DNA of 64,000 nt from Spirodela intermedia (taxonomy: Eukaryota; Streptophyta; Magnoliopsida; Alismatales; Araceae): contig LR746273.1 of NCBI GenBank assembly GCA_902729315.2, forward strand, positions 1,245,001 through 1,309,000, written 5' to 3'. Shown here piece by piece: positions 21,901-34,250 of the stretch. The notes beneath the pieces are model-generated. The model was not told the origin of the DNA, made no database searches, and saw only the letters and a program-made list of their open reading frames with translations. Within the stretch, counting starts at the first letter, position 1. Each line of letters opens with the position of its first letter. The translations under genes were made by a program, and so were the position numbers.

Positions 21901-24714
21901 TGGAAACCTATGGAGCAAGATTATCAAATCAGCCAGTGTAATATCCAGATCGAGTCAAAAATGTGCCCGGGTTAAGACTTCTATAGATGGTTCTCTTGTT
22001 TCATTTAAATAACTAAGGGAGGCTAAGGCAGAACTGAACTATCAATTAAAACATATTGATATCAATCAAACCTAAACCTCCTGAATATTAGAAGAGAGCC
22101 CTGTTCAGGGGTCCAGTGAGGTTTCTAAATAGATCGCATTAGAGTCGTAGAATTCACTGTGCACTCAGTGATTAAAATTTGCAATCTATTGGAATGCAGA
22201 TCATGTGCTCGAAAAGCCAATTAGTACTCTGGAAACAAATTGGGGATACTGATCGCATACTAAAGGATAAAAACGTATCTCAAGTACCATTTTGTTCTTC
22301 GTGCATCCTTCTAACTGTTTCCTTACAATAACCATCTCTTCTTTGAAGTAACAAGGAAATCCTCAGGAGGAGGTCAATTTTTAAACACATTCCCAGTCTA
22401 CTGCTTTAAGATTTAACAGATTTTACTCATCCCAGTTATTCCATAATTCATTAATAACTTAACTGCTTTTGACCTGCCTTCATGTGGGACATCCCATTGG
22501 ACGATGAAATTCTGCAGAAAGGTGCAGGGGATTCTAGCAATAGGCACATCAGAAATATGCGCCAGAACACTAAGATAAATCTCAACAACTTCCAAATCGA
22601 ACTTACACTTAAGATGAATCTCTCTGGTTTTGAAAAAAACTTCTTGAAGTCAGAAAATTCCAAAAAAACTGTCAATAGGAAACGACGGCATCAATGTGAG
22701 CAATTCGAACTAGAAGTATATCACATGCAGAGTCTACAGAAAGGAATCAAAGCCTAGATTGTGCGGCAATATTACCATCGAGATTAAATCAGATCAGATT
22801 AGATCAACTGGCCAACTAATCCCAGGGAAAATGGCTGATACAGGTAAAAAACAGGAAATTATGATTATTTTCACGAATATGCTTATGAACAAAACGAAAT
22901 GGGTACAAAAAGCTTTCTTTCTTTCATGTGGCATTTAGAAAAAAAAAAATCAGCATCTTCAAGTACTCTTCCACTGTCCCGATCTTTGCTCCATTCTTGA
23001 GGAAACCAGGACAGAAAGTGAGCATGATGGGTGGCTACAGAGCCTCGACAAGCAGTAGTAGGCAACAATGGGCAGTAGAGCGATGGCATATTTTCTTCCA
23101 TGTTTTCAAATGTTTCTTCCTTTCACAATCACTACCCTTCCTGGGCCAGTAATTCTTAGAAAAGTTTAAAGTTTTCCTTTGGGCACTATGTCTCTTCATC
23201 ATTCCATGATCTTCCTTTGGTTGGAAGAAGGATGGCCATAAAAAACCCCGCGTGACCCTGAATTAGTTGATCGAATGTGATTAACAGATTTAAATTTTTT
23301 TTATCTTCACCAAATAATCCCTTATGTAGATGGCTACCCTCCCCTCCCCTCCCAAAAAAGGTAAACTGACCAAAAGTGATAGGTAGTTAACAGCAGTGAG
23401 AAAATACAAGGCACCTCAATCTGATAAAGGTATACATCAGGCCTCAGTACCAGACAACTACCAAGTGGCACAGGATATAATCTGCTATCAAGGATCTAAA
23501 AGAATATCACAAAGTAAACTAGACAGCTTGCAACATAGCATTAACCTCAAGTATGTTTTCATCACATTTCTGAGAGAAACTAATGAATGGCACGTTTTCT
23601 GAATCTTGCTCTATCAATTTGAAGAGGCAAGGGCAACCTCTGATTTCTAGTTGCTGGTTTCTGCCAGACTAATCAAAACAAGTTCCAGTTGTAATCTTAA
23701 CAAAATAGAATATCATCAAAGTCAACATTCTATAACCGACGGTGTAAATATCACATATCTATATCAATCAAACAGATAACTCAGTAGAGCCTGGAGGAGA
23801 TGTTGGAATGGTCATTTCAATGATGTATCCACAAATATAAAAAATGTAACACTTCACAATTCGTCGGAACCACCATGAAATACTCAAAAGTTGATTGATA
23901 AAAAGCCGTATAGTACCAGCTTAGATCATCATATATGATCTCAACCCAATCAGATGTCCGGGATTTTCAGATAAGAGGAAGCAGATAAGGTGATCAAAAG
24001 ATTAAATTTCAGCTACACACAAAAAATATCAGGATTCCTTTTCCAAGAAAGGAAAGTAACATGGGGGGGCATATTTTTAAGTCCAACCAAAATAGACTGG
24101 TAAATATGCACCAATAAACAGAATGAAAAAAAGAAGCAATTATCGATTCGAGTATCAACATGCATAACAGGCATAGTCCTATGATATCACAGTCCCCATC
24201 AAAACAAAACAACAACAAAACAAATGCTCCAAAAACTACAAGCTTTAATGTGCACGAGGAATTCGCTGGATATCTTCTAGTCATCTGTTATCAATATTCC
24301 ATCTGAAAAAATTGCAGTGTCGTCGTGGAAAGATTCTACCAAAAACGAAATATCGGATATAAATCATGACCAGGACGCGATGACAGCATAATTGACCCAA
24401 AGCGGTTGACCGACATTGAATATCTCAACGGATCGTGCTTCATTAAAAGATTGAAAGGAAACAATACCGTAGCTCTCTAGGGTTTGCTCGTCCTTCAAGA
24501 TCCGACCCTTGTAGATTAGGCGCTGCTGCTCGGCAGGCACGTCCGACTTTTCTGCAACGATGGCCTTGAAGGATCTCACGGTGGAATCTAGAGACACCAG
24601 GACGGAGAACTTGGACCCATTGGAGCAGCGGACGTGGACCGTAACCGGACCGCCGCCGCCCCCAGCGCCGACGACGGAGTCGCCCGCCTCGCTGGAAGCG
24701 CCGTCGGCACCCAT
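15992..24714 (-). CDS. DSK2: Ubiquitin receptor DSK2 / ubiquilin
   Basis: Eight exons on the minus strand: 24714-24468, 18214-17444, 17363-17158, 17078-16965, 16847-16792, 16582-16554, 16337-16245, 16140-15992, giving 554 residues in frame. An N-terminal ubiquitin-like domain (about 23-97, with [21 protein letters not shown]) binds the proteasome. STI1-type repeats rich in Asn, Pro and Met follow, such as [20 protein letters not shown] and [22 protein letters not shown]-terminal UBA domain (about 508-551, [18 protein letters not shown]) binds ubiquitin. DSK2 shuttles ubiquitylated proteins to the proteasome and, in Arabidopsis, to autophagy. Intron 1 is 6253 bases, long beside the other introns. 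The start [11 protein letters not shown] is chosen from family alignment, although the frame stays open upstream to an ATG at 24993. Confidence 0.96.
18215..24467 (-). other. DSK2 intron 1 (6.25 kb), no nested gene seen
   Basis: The intron has donor GTATTG and acceptor CTGTAG. It is AT-rich with only short frames and no recognisable protein. It contains the triplicated 49-bp repeat at 20446-20592. Near 18705-18740 there are two copies of TTCCAAAGTCAAC, each with a TTGAC W-box core on the minus strand. Confidence 0.75.
20446..20592. repeat. Three perfect 49-bp tandem copies in DSK2 intron 1
   Basis: The unit starting ACCAACGGAAGGCAACACTG occurs at 20446, 20495 and 20544 with no differences that I can find. 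Perfect identity implies very recent amplification. Confidence 0.95.
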
Positions 24715-26151
24715 GGAAGGCGCGAGCGTCTGCTGATCCTCGGACGCTAACCTTGGGGTGAACAGACCTCGATCTAAAATTCCGAGGTTGGGTGTGGGGG
24801 GAGGTGGCCGGGAGAATTCTGCAGAGAAGGGTTGATGGGCTTTCTGGGAATAAAGCGGAGCGCGTGGGTAATGAAATGTGCTTTTGCTTGCGGGTCGGGG
24901 CGACGGACCGAATGAATACCTCGAGGAGCCTGAGGGAGACCGGTGACGAAGATGAGGGGCTCGGATTAGAGGATGTCGCCGAGGACCCTCCAAGCAAGAA
25001 AAACACGCATTTTAAAGCCCGTCCCTTTCAGCCTTTCTCCTCTCCGGGCTCCAACTACCGACTCGGGCCTCCAAAGATCGTAAATTCCCCAAACCCTAGA
25101 GAGAGGAAACAGCCGAAACCTTTAATGACTGGAGGTTGTCATCGGGCGGGGCCCAAGGCCCTAGGCTCTGGGCTCCTGGGCCCGAGATGCAGCTGGGTCA
25201 AACACCAACCGAGCCTAGTGGGAGTCAGATTCTGAGATTCAGATCCCTAGGAAACCAGTTCCAAGAGTGCACCCTCTTGACCCACTACCCCTATTGGACC
25301 CTTTTCATAGCACGAGAATGATTCCTATGTTGTGCTTTTCAGTATTTACATTATATTATTCCTAGACAATTTCTTAAAAATAAATCAGTTCATCATTTAA
25401 ACTCTGAGTCTTTCAGATTGTCTGTTAACTTTTTGACGAGTATTATAATTTCTGTTGACTTTGGTTGAATGCGATTGATTGCAAGTATCATTCTAGAAAA
25501 ATGCATGCAAACATTACATAAATGAAACGTAAGTTCAACTATCACATTATCTTCATGCTATTTAAATAATAAAATGGGTTTTTGGTCATAACTAAGGCTT
25601 CCACTTTGAGGAGAAAAAAAGAAGGCATCAACTTATTTTAGCGCCCAGTGAGTGGAAGATGAGGAGGGAGGCGAGGTGAGGCAACAGAAGCCATCAACAT
25701 GGTAGTTGAGGGTGTTAGGTGAGGCTTTAGACCCAACCAGAGATGACACTTGTCGAGTGACGTGGAAGACAGGGGGCGTCCACGTGGCAATTAGATGAGT
25801 TGACAATCTAATCAAGGGTCCATTATTTAAAATTGTGAATAATAAATATCAATTTTCTGCATAAAAAGTCTCTTAACCCCCCAAATTTTAGTAAATATTT
25901 CCTGTTAATTATACTTGTCCCCAACTCCCCCACACCCAGAAATCGGATCCTAATCGAATCTAACACCCCGCACAAACAGGTCCGATATCAGAGCCGCCCA
26001 GTCGGATTACCAGAGCAGCAGTCTTACCAACATTCAAATACACCACCGAGGAAGAAGTCTAAAAGACGCCAAGCAGCAGCGAAAAGAAGCCTCCACGCGT
26101 TGACCGTGTTCTCCCTGAGCCTTTCCATCGAGAGATCCAGAGGAGAGTCGG
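24715..26151. other. DSK2 upstream region and SmD3 3' flank
   Basis: Bases 24715-25100 are the DSK2 leader and promoter, with a telobox at 25091. Bases 25300-25620 are AT-rich. Around 25779 there is a CCACGTGG G-box core. The right end is the SmD3 3' UTR. No gene was recognised. Confidence 0.5.
25091..25098. promoter_or_regulatory. Telobox upstream of DSK2
   Basis: AAACCCTA lies about 380 bases upstream of the DSK2 start. Teloboxes are common in promoters of plant translation and cell-growth genes. Confidence 0.5.
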
Positions 26152-29100
26152 TTACCGCCTCACAGGAGGAGCCACGCCCCTGCCGGGTGGAGCACCTCGG
26201 CCGGCAGCCTGCAAGAAGCACGCCAGAATGCTCTATCAAAACCGTTGACCAGAATGAAACAATAGAACAGGGGGGCACCATGAAGGTTCACAATCGGTCG
26301 CATTCGATGGGTGGGTCATTCCAAAACAGCAATCACATTGGTCAAACCATATTTCCTTCCGAGGGTCATTCTTTTTTGGGCATTTTGAGCTTCCAAGAAC
26401 AGGTTTTTTCTGTCACCGCCTGATTTCATGAGGAGACGAGAGGTGAATCATGGACTAGGAAGTAGGATCGAGCTCTTGGCTATGGAAAGAAAAGATATTT
26501 CCTTTTAAAAAAAACAAAAAGAAAAAAAGAATTTTCTTGTGGATGACGAAGAACATTCTCTTGAACCTTCCGCACAAGATTCTCCTAGTCTCCGCAGTTC
26601 CTCGTTCCTAAGACAGGAGGGAGGTCAACTGATGGGGAATATCCCAAGTCAGAGGCCACAAATCATACCACCTCTCGACAGACCAAACCTCAAAACCATG
26701 ACCCCCCCACTAACCAAGCTTCTGGCATTGCCGTGCATGCCAATAATGGGTCACCCGGATGATTAAATCCCCTGTTCACTGACATTAAACCCTTGAAGAC
26801 GCTGGCCCAATTTTCTTCATAGCCTCTCCTCTCGGGTGGCAGTTGCCAAAGCTTACTGGGGATTTTCGCTAGAATAGATCCGGATGGAGTCAAATGCAAT
26901 GCATTTGATGAAGTGATTTCAAGTTGAACACGTAACAAAAAAATTTAATCAGACAGTAAAATTCCTACATGTTGACCCACATAGCAGGTTAGCTTCCATT
27001 TAGGAGGAGATGAACATCATTTGAGCAAAGAGCAGGGGCCTCTAATTTAATTCGATGAGGGGGTCCTAAGTCCCCACTTGAAATAGAAAGAAAAATGGAA
27101 CAAAAAGAGAACCGCCCAAAAAATCAGCTTGATTGGTCTTATAGAACCCATGCCTGCCCGCTAGCAGGTTGTGACGTAAGAAAACCTAGAAAGATAATAA
27201 AATAATAATAATAATAATAATAATATATATATCACCTGCCACTGCCTATGCACCAAGGTTCTTGTGGGTCGGGAGTTCGTGTGCGGGTGGGGGTTCTGTT
27301 AAGTAGTGTCTTGTTAAGAAGCCAAGTTCCGAATTCTATTCTAACTATGACCTTTAGTTAAGGTTATTTGTCTGACATTATTCATAAAGTGAAAAGACTA
27401 TGTCAATTTTCCATTTTTTAATTGAATCAAGAAATTTAACATTGATTCACTTGAATTGACTGTTCTGACACAGAGCTAGATCAGATAGGCCCAGACTATC
27501 CGTAACCCAACCCAAGTTGACAATAGATCAGCAATAGAAAATACTGGCCTCTAATACTCGTGTCTATGTTTTTTCTAAAAAAAAAACTCTCCTGCTTTTA
27601 TGACAATATATACAATTATCCAGAGTAAATCTCAAACTTAGAACTTAAAAGTTTCAGTATCATCAAATGGGCCCGATACTTATCTGTCTATTGGAAGATT
27701 CCATGAGACTTTCACCTAAAAAAACTAAAACCAGAAAAAATTGATCTAAATCATAATCCATGGCACATATTCATCATCTAAATCAAGAGCATCTGAAATG
27801 AGAAAATCAATATGCCTCTTCGAAAGTACCAACCCTCTCTTTAATAATGTGTCCTCACAGAATGGGCTCCTGTACCACGGAAAAGTTTTCCTGGATGTTT
27901 CTCTCTTTAATAAAACGCAATATGTTACCTGCACACCACTCTGATGATCATCAACTCCAAACTATACCCAGAATCCTCATGATAATCTAATACGCTCTAA
28001 AGCAAGCTAACCAGTGCAACCTGTGAACTCTCAGAGACTACCTTCTTTGGGATCGGTACCATAAATGCCTTGTTTCTACTTGTTTAGTGAAAGCATATCC
28101 ACTTATAATTCAAATATAGCAGCAAAAGGCCATCTTTGATGACCTTTCAAAGTAATCTTAGAACGTTAGGAGACGACCATCTAGGTATTGATAAATCCGC
28201 CAACCTTCTTGTTGCCTTCCATCACCTACATCTCTCAAAAGATTTCTACTTTAAGTACTGTTGTTCCTTTGCCAGAAGGCTTGCCGCTCATAGACATCAA
28301 TTTGACCAGTATGTGTTTCGCTTATCACTTGTATTTCCAAAGTTTCTACGCCCTCTTTGCTCCACCAGCCTGTCTTTGACCTTCTTCCCTGAAAATCCCC
28401 TAGCTGCTTCCCAGTGAACCAAAAGCTGATGCATCTTTTCAATTCTGAGCTCCTCTACAAATTATTGCTCAGTTGTAAGGAACACGGCTCAGAAGGGTCT
28501 TAGCAAGGGTGGATGATATGCGACTATAAAGACACTTGATACAATCTTAGTAACGAAAATCTACAGCTGAGCTAATTAGCATATAGCAGAAATGGCTACA
28601 GAACCATTAACATCATGAAATCCTAGATGATTTGTTGACTCAGGTAAAAGACAGTTATGACACAAAAAATTCGATTGGAATTGGTAATGGGTGACATCCT
28701 GGTAGATTTGCGGGAAAAGTAACCCATTCACCCAAGAACTATGATGAAATTTACGATAAGTAAACAATCACACTTATAACTAAAAGAACGAAAAATTTAC
28801 CCTGGCACGCATTGCAACTGCACGCCCACGACCAACTCCAAGAGATGAAGACTTGCCCTAAAGTAAAAAGCAAAGAGACAAATGAAATCAAATGATACAT
28901 TATTCTAAAACGTAAAAGCTTAACACTTGTTAGATAACTGCATGCCTTAATTCTTGCATCCAATTTCTTGAACATTGGAGCATTCTTCAGCATATCCGGT
29001 ATCACCATGAATCTGAATGGAAACATTTCATAGGCATCTTATAATAAGAAAATAAATTGAGAATTTCCTAAAGACAATTACCTTAGAAATACACAACCAG

Positions 29101-30143
29101 GGGAAAATATTAGTTTACCTTACTTTACTCCCTCGGATAAACACGTGCTCAAGTTGTGACACCTTCCCATCCTGCAGAAAGAATAGCACACGCTTTACGA
29201 ATTAAGTACAAGTGAACTATAAAGTTTTTAAAAGTTCAGAAAGTAAATGAGAAAAATATGTAAAGGCTCAGACTCGATACCAGAAATTTTACTGTGCAAA
29301 GAATTAAATATTTGTATAGAAGTGAAGTTTTTTCATACAAAAAATTGGCCAAAAATTTTCCGGCAGTACAGATTCTAAGAAAACTCCCCCCCGTAGATGG
29401 AAAGGTGAAAACCATAGATGATTTCAGGAAGTAAGGATGTTGAAGCACATAGCTGAAAGCCAAAGATGAGTCAAACTCAAAATGGGGCAAGAAATGACGT
29501 TCTGGGGAACATATGGTGAACCACTCATTCCACGGCATAATAAATCGGCGTCTCAAGGCTTGTAAAGAGTAGGACCTTAGTAACCGCTTCATCTGTAGGG
29601 ATCTACTCTAAATTTAATCACTTAATCCCCAAAATACAGAAGAAGGGAAAACACAACAAAGAACGAAACTAAAACACAGTGGTACCAGTAATGCCATTCT
29701 TTCTCAGCGGGCAGAGAACCGTATCGTAACAGGAGGAGACCTGACTTTCTCTTAATTTGTATTTTGACACGAGCAACTCGGTTTCTTTTCCCAGATCGAA
29801 CCACGGAGGACACCAGCCATATGAATTTGGGCACTCTGTGGGAAGAGAGAACCCAGAGCCTAAACCCTAGAGGAGGAATACGAAACACCCTAAACCCTAG
29901 AAGAGGGATGACAGGATGCCGGGAAGAAAATACCCGAAGAGAGACGCTCTTTCTCGTCCAATCTACAATGGTACGAAAGCATACCTTGGCCGTGTACGTA
30001 ATACTCTCGAGCTGGCAGTTCCAGTTGTCCTCGCACTCCAGCATGCTGCCCCTGTAGAGCTCCCCGCTCTTCAGCTCCACCGTCACAATGTGCCCCGCCG
30101 CCTCGTGCAGCAGCTTCACCGGAATTCCCAGGCTCCTGCTCAT
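26152..30143 (-). CDS. SMD3: Small nuclear ribonucleoprotein SmD3
   Basis: Five exons on the minus strand: 30143-29985, 29171-29119, 29012-28946, 28857-28801, 26208-26152, giving 130 residues, normal for SmD3. It is one of the seven Sm proteins that form the ring around U1, U2, U4 and U5 snRNA. Sm1 is in exon 1 ([20 protein letters not shown], then [17 protein letters not shown]). Sm2 spans exons 2-3 ([15 protein letters not shown] then FMVIPDML). The tail is Gly-Arg rich ([18 protein letters not shown], ending PPVRR), as expected for symmetric arginine methylation and SMN-type assembly. Intron 3 appears to use a GC donor (AAG|GCATGC). Intron 4 is 2592 bases and separates the last 18 codons. 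Exon 5 was found only by translating across a canonical acceptor, and it matches the family tail well. Confidence 0.95.
27198..27235. repeat. (AAT)n/(AT)n microsatellite in SmD3 intron 4
   Basis: About nine ATA/AAT triplets followed by an AT run, inside the large last intron. Confidence 0.85.
29862..29899. promoter_or_regulatory. Paired teloboxes in SmD3 intron 1
   Basis: AAACCCTA occurs at 29862 and again at 29892 within the first SmD3 intron, each followed by GA-rich sequence. Teloboxes near the start of transcription are typical of plant genes for RNA processing and translation. Confidence 0.55.
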
Positions 30144-31020
30144 GATGACAAGCCCGAATCCTCTTCACCCGATCTCTACGTCCCCGTGCTCTCTCAACGC
30201 CTCTGCGCGCTCGTGAATACCCCCCACTAAACAGCTCGAGAACGAAAAACCGTTCTACCTCTGGCTTTTCAACTGAATTAGTGCACGCTTTCTATAAATA
30301 TATATTTAAAAAATCGCGATATTTATTACGACGAATACCCCAGGGTATAAAAACTTATGGAAACAATATTTTCTTTGCTTTAACTAAATAAAGTATCCAA
30401 TTAAAGTACTCCGATTCCACGAAGATTCTCGAGCGCTTATTAGCTAGTCTCGGTGGAAGTCAGCTGCGTTTGTAGACGGTTGACTTTGAACTCAAATTTC
30501 TTCGGGAGGATTAAGTGACACGTGTTTCTTAATACATGGTGGCTTGACTTCTACATTCTCTCATACTCGGATATTTTCTCATTTTTTTATACATTATTAT
30601 AAATCAGTAAATAATACGGTAACCTTTAAAGTTATTAAATAAATATTATTAACAAGTCGTTGTGTTGATTTTGAGGATTAAAAAAATTGGATGTGATGGC
30701 TCTATATATATTTTATTTCTCACCATTTTAGGCATTTAATTACTAATTAGTAATGGCCAGATGATCATACCTAGAGTTCTCTTAGGTGGCCCCTATTTAT
30801 CACATTTATTTCTTATTTGCTCGTCCTCATATATTTACACATATTTTGTGAACTATCATTGCAACTCATTAAATAAAAGATCAAACAAGAACTTTGATAA
30901 GGAGAATTCTAAATTTTCATAGCCAATGAAATCAAAGTGTTGATCTAACTTAGATAAATAGTAAAACCCTATCAATATTGTTTTTAGATAGCTTAAAATT
31001 CTCATGATCACCAACTATTG
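30144..31020. other. SmD3 upstream region, then AT-rich DNA
   Basis: The first 150 bases hold the SmD3 leader. An AT-rich TATA-like stretch lies at 30292-30308. Beyond 30540 the DNA is AT-rich with no coding frame, leading into the repeat block. Confidence 0.5.
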
Positions 31021-31430
31021 GTTGCTCCCTTCTATATTTGTGGCACCATCATATAATCAAATGACTTCAAATGATTGTTCGAATGTCCTTTTGCCACGTC
31101 AACCTCTCTCTATGCCCCACCGCTTGCAACACTAATTTTGAAGGTTTTGAATTGCACACACAGATTATCTGCCATCTTTATTTTCCTCCCCCACTTAGGA
31201 ACTTTTGATTGCTCTCATTGTGTCACTACTTGTGATTCAATATGTCTTCTTGTGATTGCCACTAAGAGACCTTAGAAATAACTATTTTTTGCTCATGTGG
31301 TATATTATAGCCTCATGATAAATTGATTTTTGATCTACTTAAAGAATGAGTATCCTGTTTCAAGAGATTTTCTTAAATTATTTGATAAAATCTTCTTCCA
31401 TTCACTGGTGTTTTCTGTCAATAGACACAA
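31021..31430 (+). repeat. Left copy of a diverged direct repeat (LTR-like)
   Basis: This segment matches 42230-42725 in the same orientation. The best stretch, 31211-31258, differs from 42520-42567 at about 4 of 48 bases. Homology starts near TTGGTTGCTCCC and ends just after TTCTTAAATTATTTGAT. It may be an old 5' LTR of the gypsy-like element whose body lies at 39.3-41.9 kb, but no terminal TG/CA or target duplication could be fixed. Confidence 0.6.
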
Positions 31431-31434
31431 AACC

Positions 31435-31734
31435 TCCTATCTTCACGCCTCAACCTCCTTCACTCCTTGTAATTTAAGAAGAAACAAGAGCAAACACAAA
31501 TAGAACATAAGAGGACAAAATAACACTAATTCAATTCAAGAGCTTAGGGATTACATAGGGTTAGTACTTGTATCGACCAATTAGTGAAAGATAGAGAGGA
31601 AAAATTGTTCTAGTTCAATTTGGACCAATTCAATTTATAGTAATAATATGAAAGAAAAGAAATATAGTGAAAGAACACAATATCAAAGAAAACATAGTAG
31701 ACAAATTAAGAAAACAATGATCATTTCTAACACT
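31435..31734 (-). repeat. Possible 3' LTR of the copia remnant
   Basis: Directly after the pol end a purine-rich GGGAAAG is followed on the minus strand by TGTTAGAAATGATC, a typical polypurine tract and copia LTR start. The far boundary and a matching 5' copy were not found, so extent is a guess. Confidence 0.4.
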
Positions 31735-34250
31735 TTCCCTCAACCTGGAGAATGTATGTCATCAATTCCTAACTTAGAAGTGAGATGACATAATATTTAC
31801 TTTGTAATCCTTTATGTAATATATCTACAATATGGTCAGTCATATACACATGATTTGTAGATCAACTCATTCTCTAAAATTTCTTTAGAAAATGATTGTC
31901 AATCTCAATGTGCTTGATTCTATTATGTTAAATTAGATTATGTACTATATCAATGGTTGACTTGTTGTCACAATGAAGCTTCTTTGGTTCATCTCTTTTT
32001 ATTTTCAAATCTTCTAATATGATGATGTTCACTCATAATACTTTACATGTACCTTGTGTCATAGCACCAAATTCAACATATACCTTGCAACTCTGCTTTG
32101 CTTCTTACTTCTTTATAGAATGAGATTCCCTTCAAAGAAAGTATAATATCTAGAGGTCAATCTTCGATTCATAATTGACCCTACATAATCTACATCTATG
32201 TAAACTTCAAGTATTAAACAATCATTTCTTTTGAATACAATTTTCTTTCTAGGCATTCTTTTAAGATACTATAAAACACAATGAATTACATATAAATAAA
32301 TTTGCCTTAGACTATACATAAATTGATTGATCATGCTAATTGCAAATGTTATATATGAGCATGTATGTGAATGGTAAGTTAACTTACCAATCAATTGTTG
32401 ATACACTTCCTTATTAATTAAAGCATCTTCCTCAATTGTACCAAGTTTCAAGTTTGGACCAATAAGAGATATATCTAGTTTGCATGTTGTTTTATCAATT
32501 TCTAGCATCAAATCAAATAGATATTTCTATTGATAAATAAAAATATTATTCTAAAATTGTGTAACTTTAATTCTTATAAAATATTTTAATCTTCTCAATA
32601 ACTTTATTTCAAACTCCTTGAACAAGTTTTGAATAAGATATTCATTTTCAAAATCATCATTTACATTAACAATGATATCATCAATTTACCGTATGAGTAT
32701 TGTAACTCCCCCTGAAGGAGAGTGTTTGATTAATAAGGTATGATCACCTTGACTTTATTTATATCCCATTGTAATCATAGTTTTCATACATCTACCAAAT
32801 CAAGCTCATTGAAATTGTTTGAGTTCATAGAGATTTTTTTTCAAACACACCATGTCAGCTACCAAACTCTTCTCATAACTTAGTGGCAATTCCATATAAA
32901 CTTCTACAAGATATCAATGGAGGAAAGTACTTTTTACATCAAATTGTTAGAGATCCCATCCAAGGTTAATTGCAAGTTCCAATAATATCATGATTGTATT
33001 TATTTTCTTCATTGAAGCAAATATTTCAAAGTAATCCTTGTCATAATTATGTGTATACCATTTAGCTACTAGTCAAGCCTTGTACATTTCAATAGAGCCA
33101 TCAGCTTGGTACTTAATGATATAAACCCATCTACATCCTACAACCTTCTTTCTTGATGAAGGTCTCGTCAATTTTCACATTTCATTATTTTTTAAAGTCT
33201 TAATTTCCTCATTCATAGTTGTTTCCACTTTTCATTAGTTAAGGCCTCAAAAATTGTATATAGAATGATGGAAGTATGTAAATGAGACAAAGACTTTATG
33301 AGATGGTAACAATCTATTATAAGATAAGAAGAGAGCCATAAGATATAAAAGTTTTATTGTGCAGGTAGTAACTCTTTTTTTAAGGGCTATGGGTAAATCT
33401 TCATCATCAAAGGGCACTTCATTTGACTCTTCTAGAGGATTATTGGACATGCTCAAGTTTTGAAATTTTCACCTTTTTCCTTAAATATACATGACCAAAT
33501 CTTCATTTTTCAAGTTCTATATCTAAAATAGGTTCAATAATGGGTTGTGTTAGGTTCTAATGAAAAGTGTGAGAAAGATTTATAAATTATAATTAAAAAC
33601 CTACTTTCTTGCTCCTCAATAATCTACAAAGGTACACTTTAGAGCCCTACGAGACTCTAAAAGTTATAAACCAAAATTTAGCTCCATATTGTTCATGACC
33701 ATGGACAAAGGCTATAGACCCAAATAGTTTTAGTAAGAGGTTTGTTTTTAATGAGACATTAAGATAAAAAAAGATAACATATCTATGGAACCTTTTAAAT
33801 TTAGGAATTTAGATGGTAGATGATTTATGAGGTAATCAGTCATAAGAACCCCTTAACCCCAAAAAGTTATGGGTACTTTATTTTGGATGATAAGTGATCT
33901 TGTCATCCCTAATAGGTGGCCATTTTTTACATTCAGCCACCCCATTTGTTGGGGTGCAAACTTACAAGAGACTTGTGTAGAATTCACTCCTCAAAAAAGG
34001 AAGTTAACGTTTAATTAAAATAGTCTCTAGTATTATCATATCATATTTTTTATAGTTTTATCAAATTAATTTTTAAATAGAGTACATAATTGTATTAAAG
34101 CTATGCAGACATCAGATTGATTCTTAAGTAAATAAACTTGTCATCTTTGTACATTCATCGATAAAAGTGATGAACCACATAACCCCAATTGTGCTAGTTA
34201 GGGGTACATGTTCTCATATATTGCTCTGAATGCAGAAAAAATGAATTGAA
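31735..34250 (-). mobile_element. Decayed Ty1/copia retrotransposon (pol remnant)
   Basis: On the minus strand the order is integrase tail, reverse transcriptase, RNase H, as in copia. Integrase-end phrases resembling VPITFWG, YLINHLPSKFL and FGSIAFVHGH lie at about 33640-33930. The RT start (DEDLPIALKKRVTTC, SYNRLLPSHKVFVS) is at about 33250-33410. The RNase H entry (YQQLIGKLTYHSHTCSYITF, then INQFMY) is at about 32300-32400. The usual copia ending, with an RSKKQSRVA motif and a final phrase like the common LGMIDIHSPA, runs down to 31735. Many stops and shifts break it, so it cannot be functional. No gag and no 5' LTR were seen. Confidence 0.85.
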
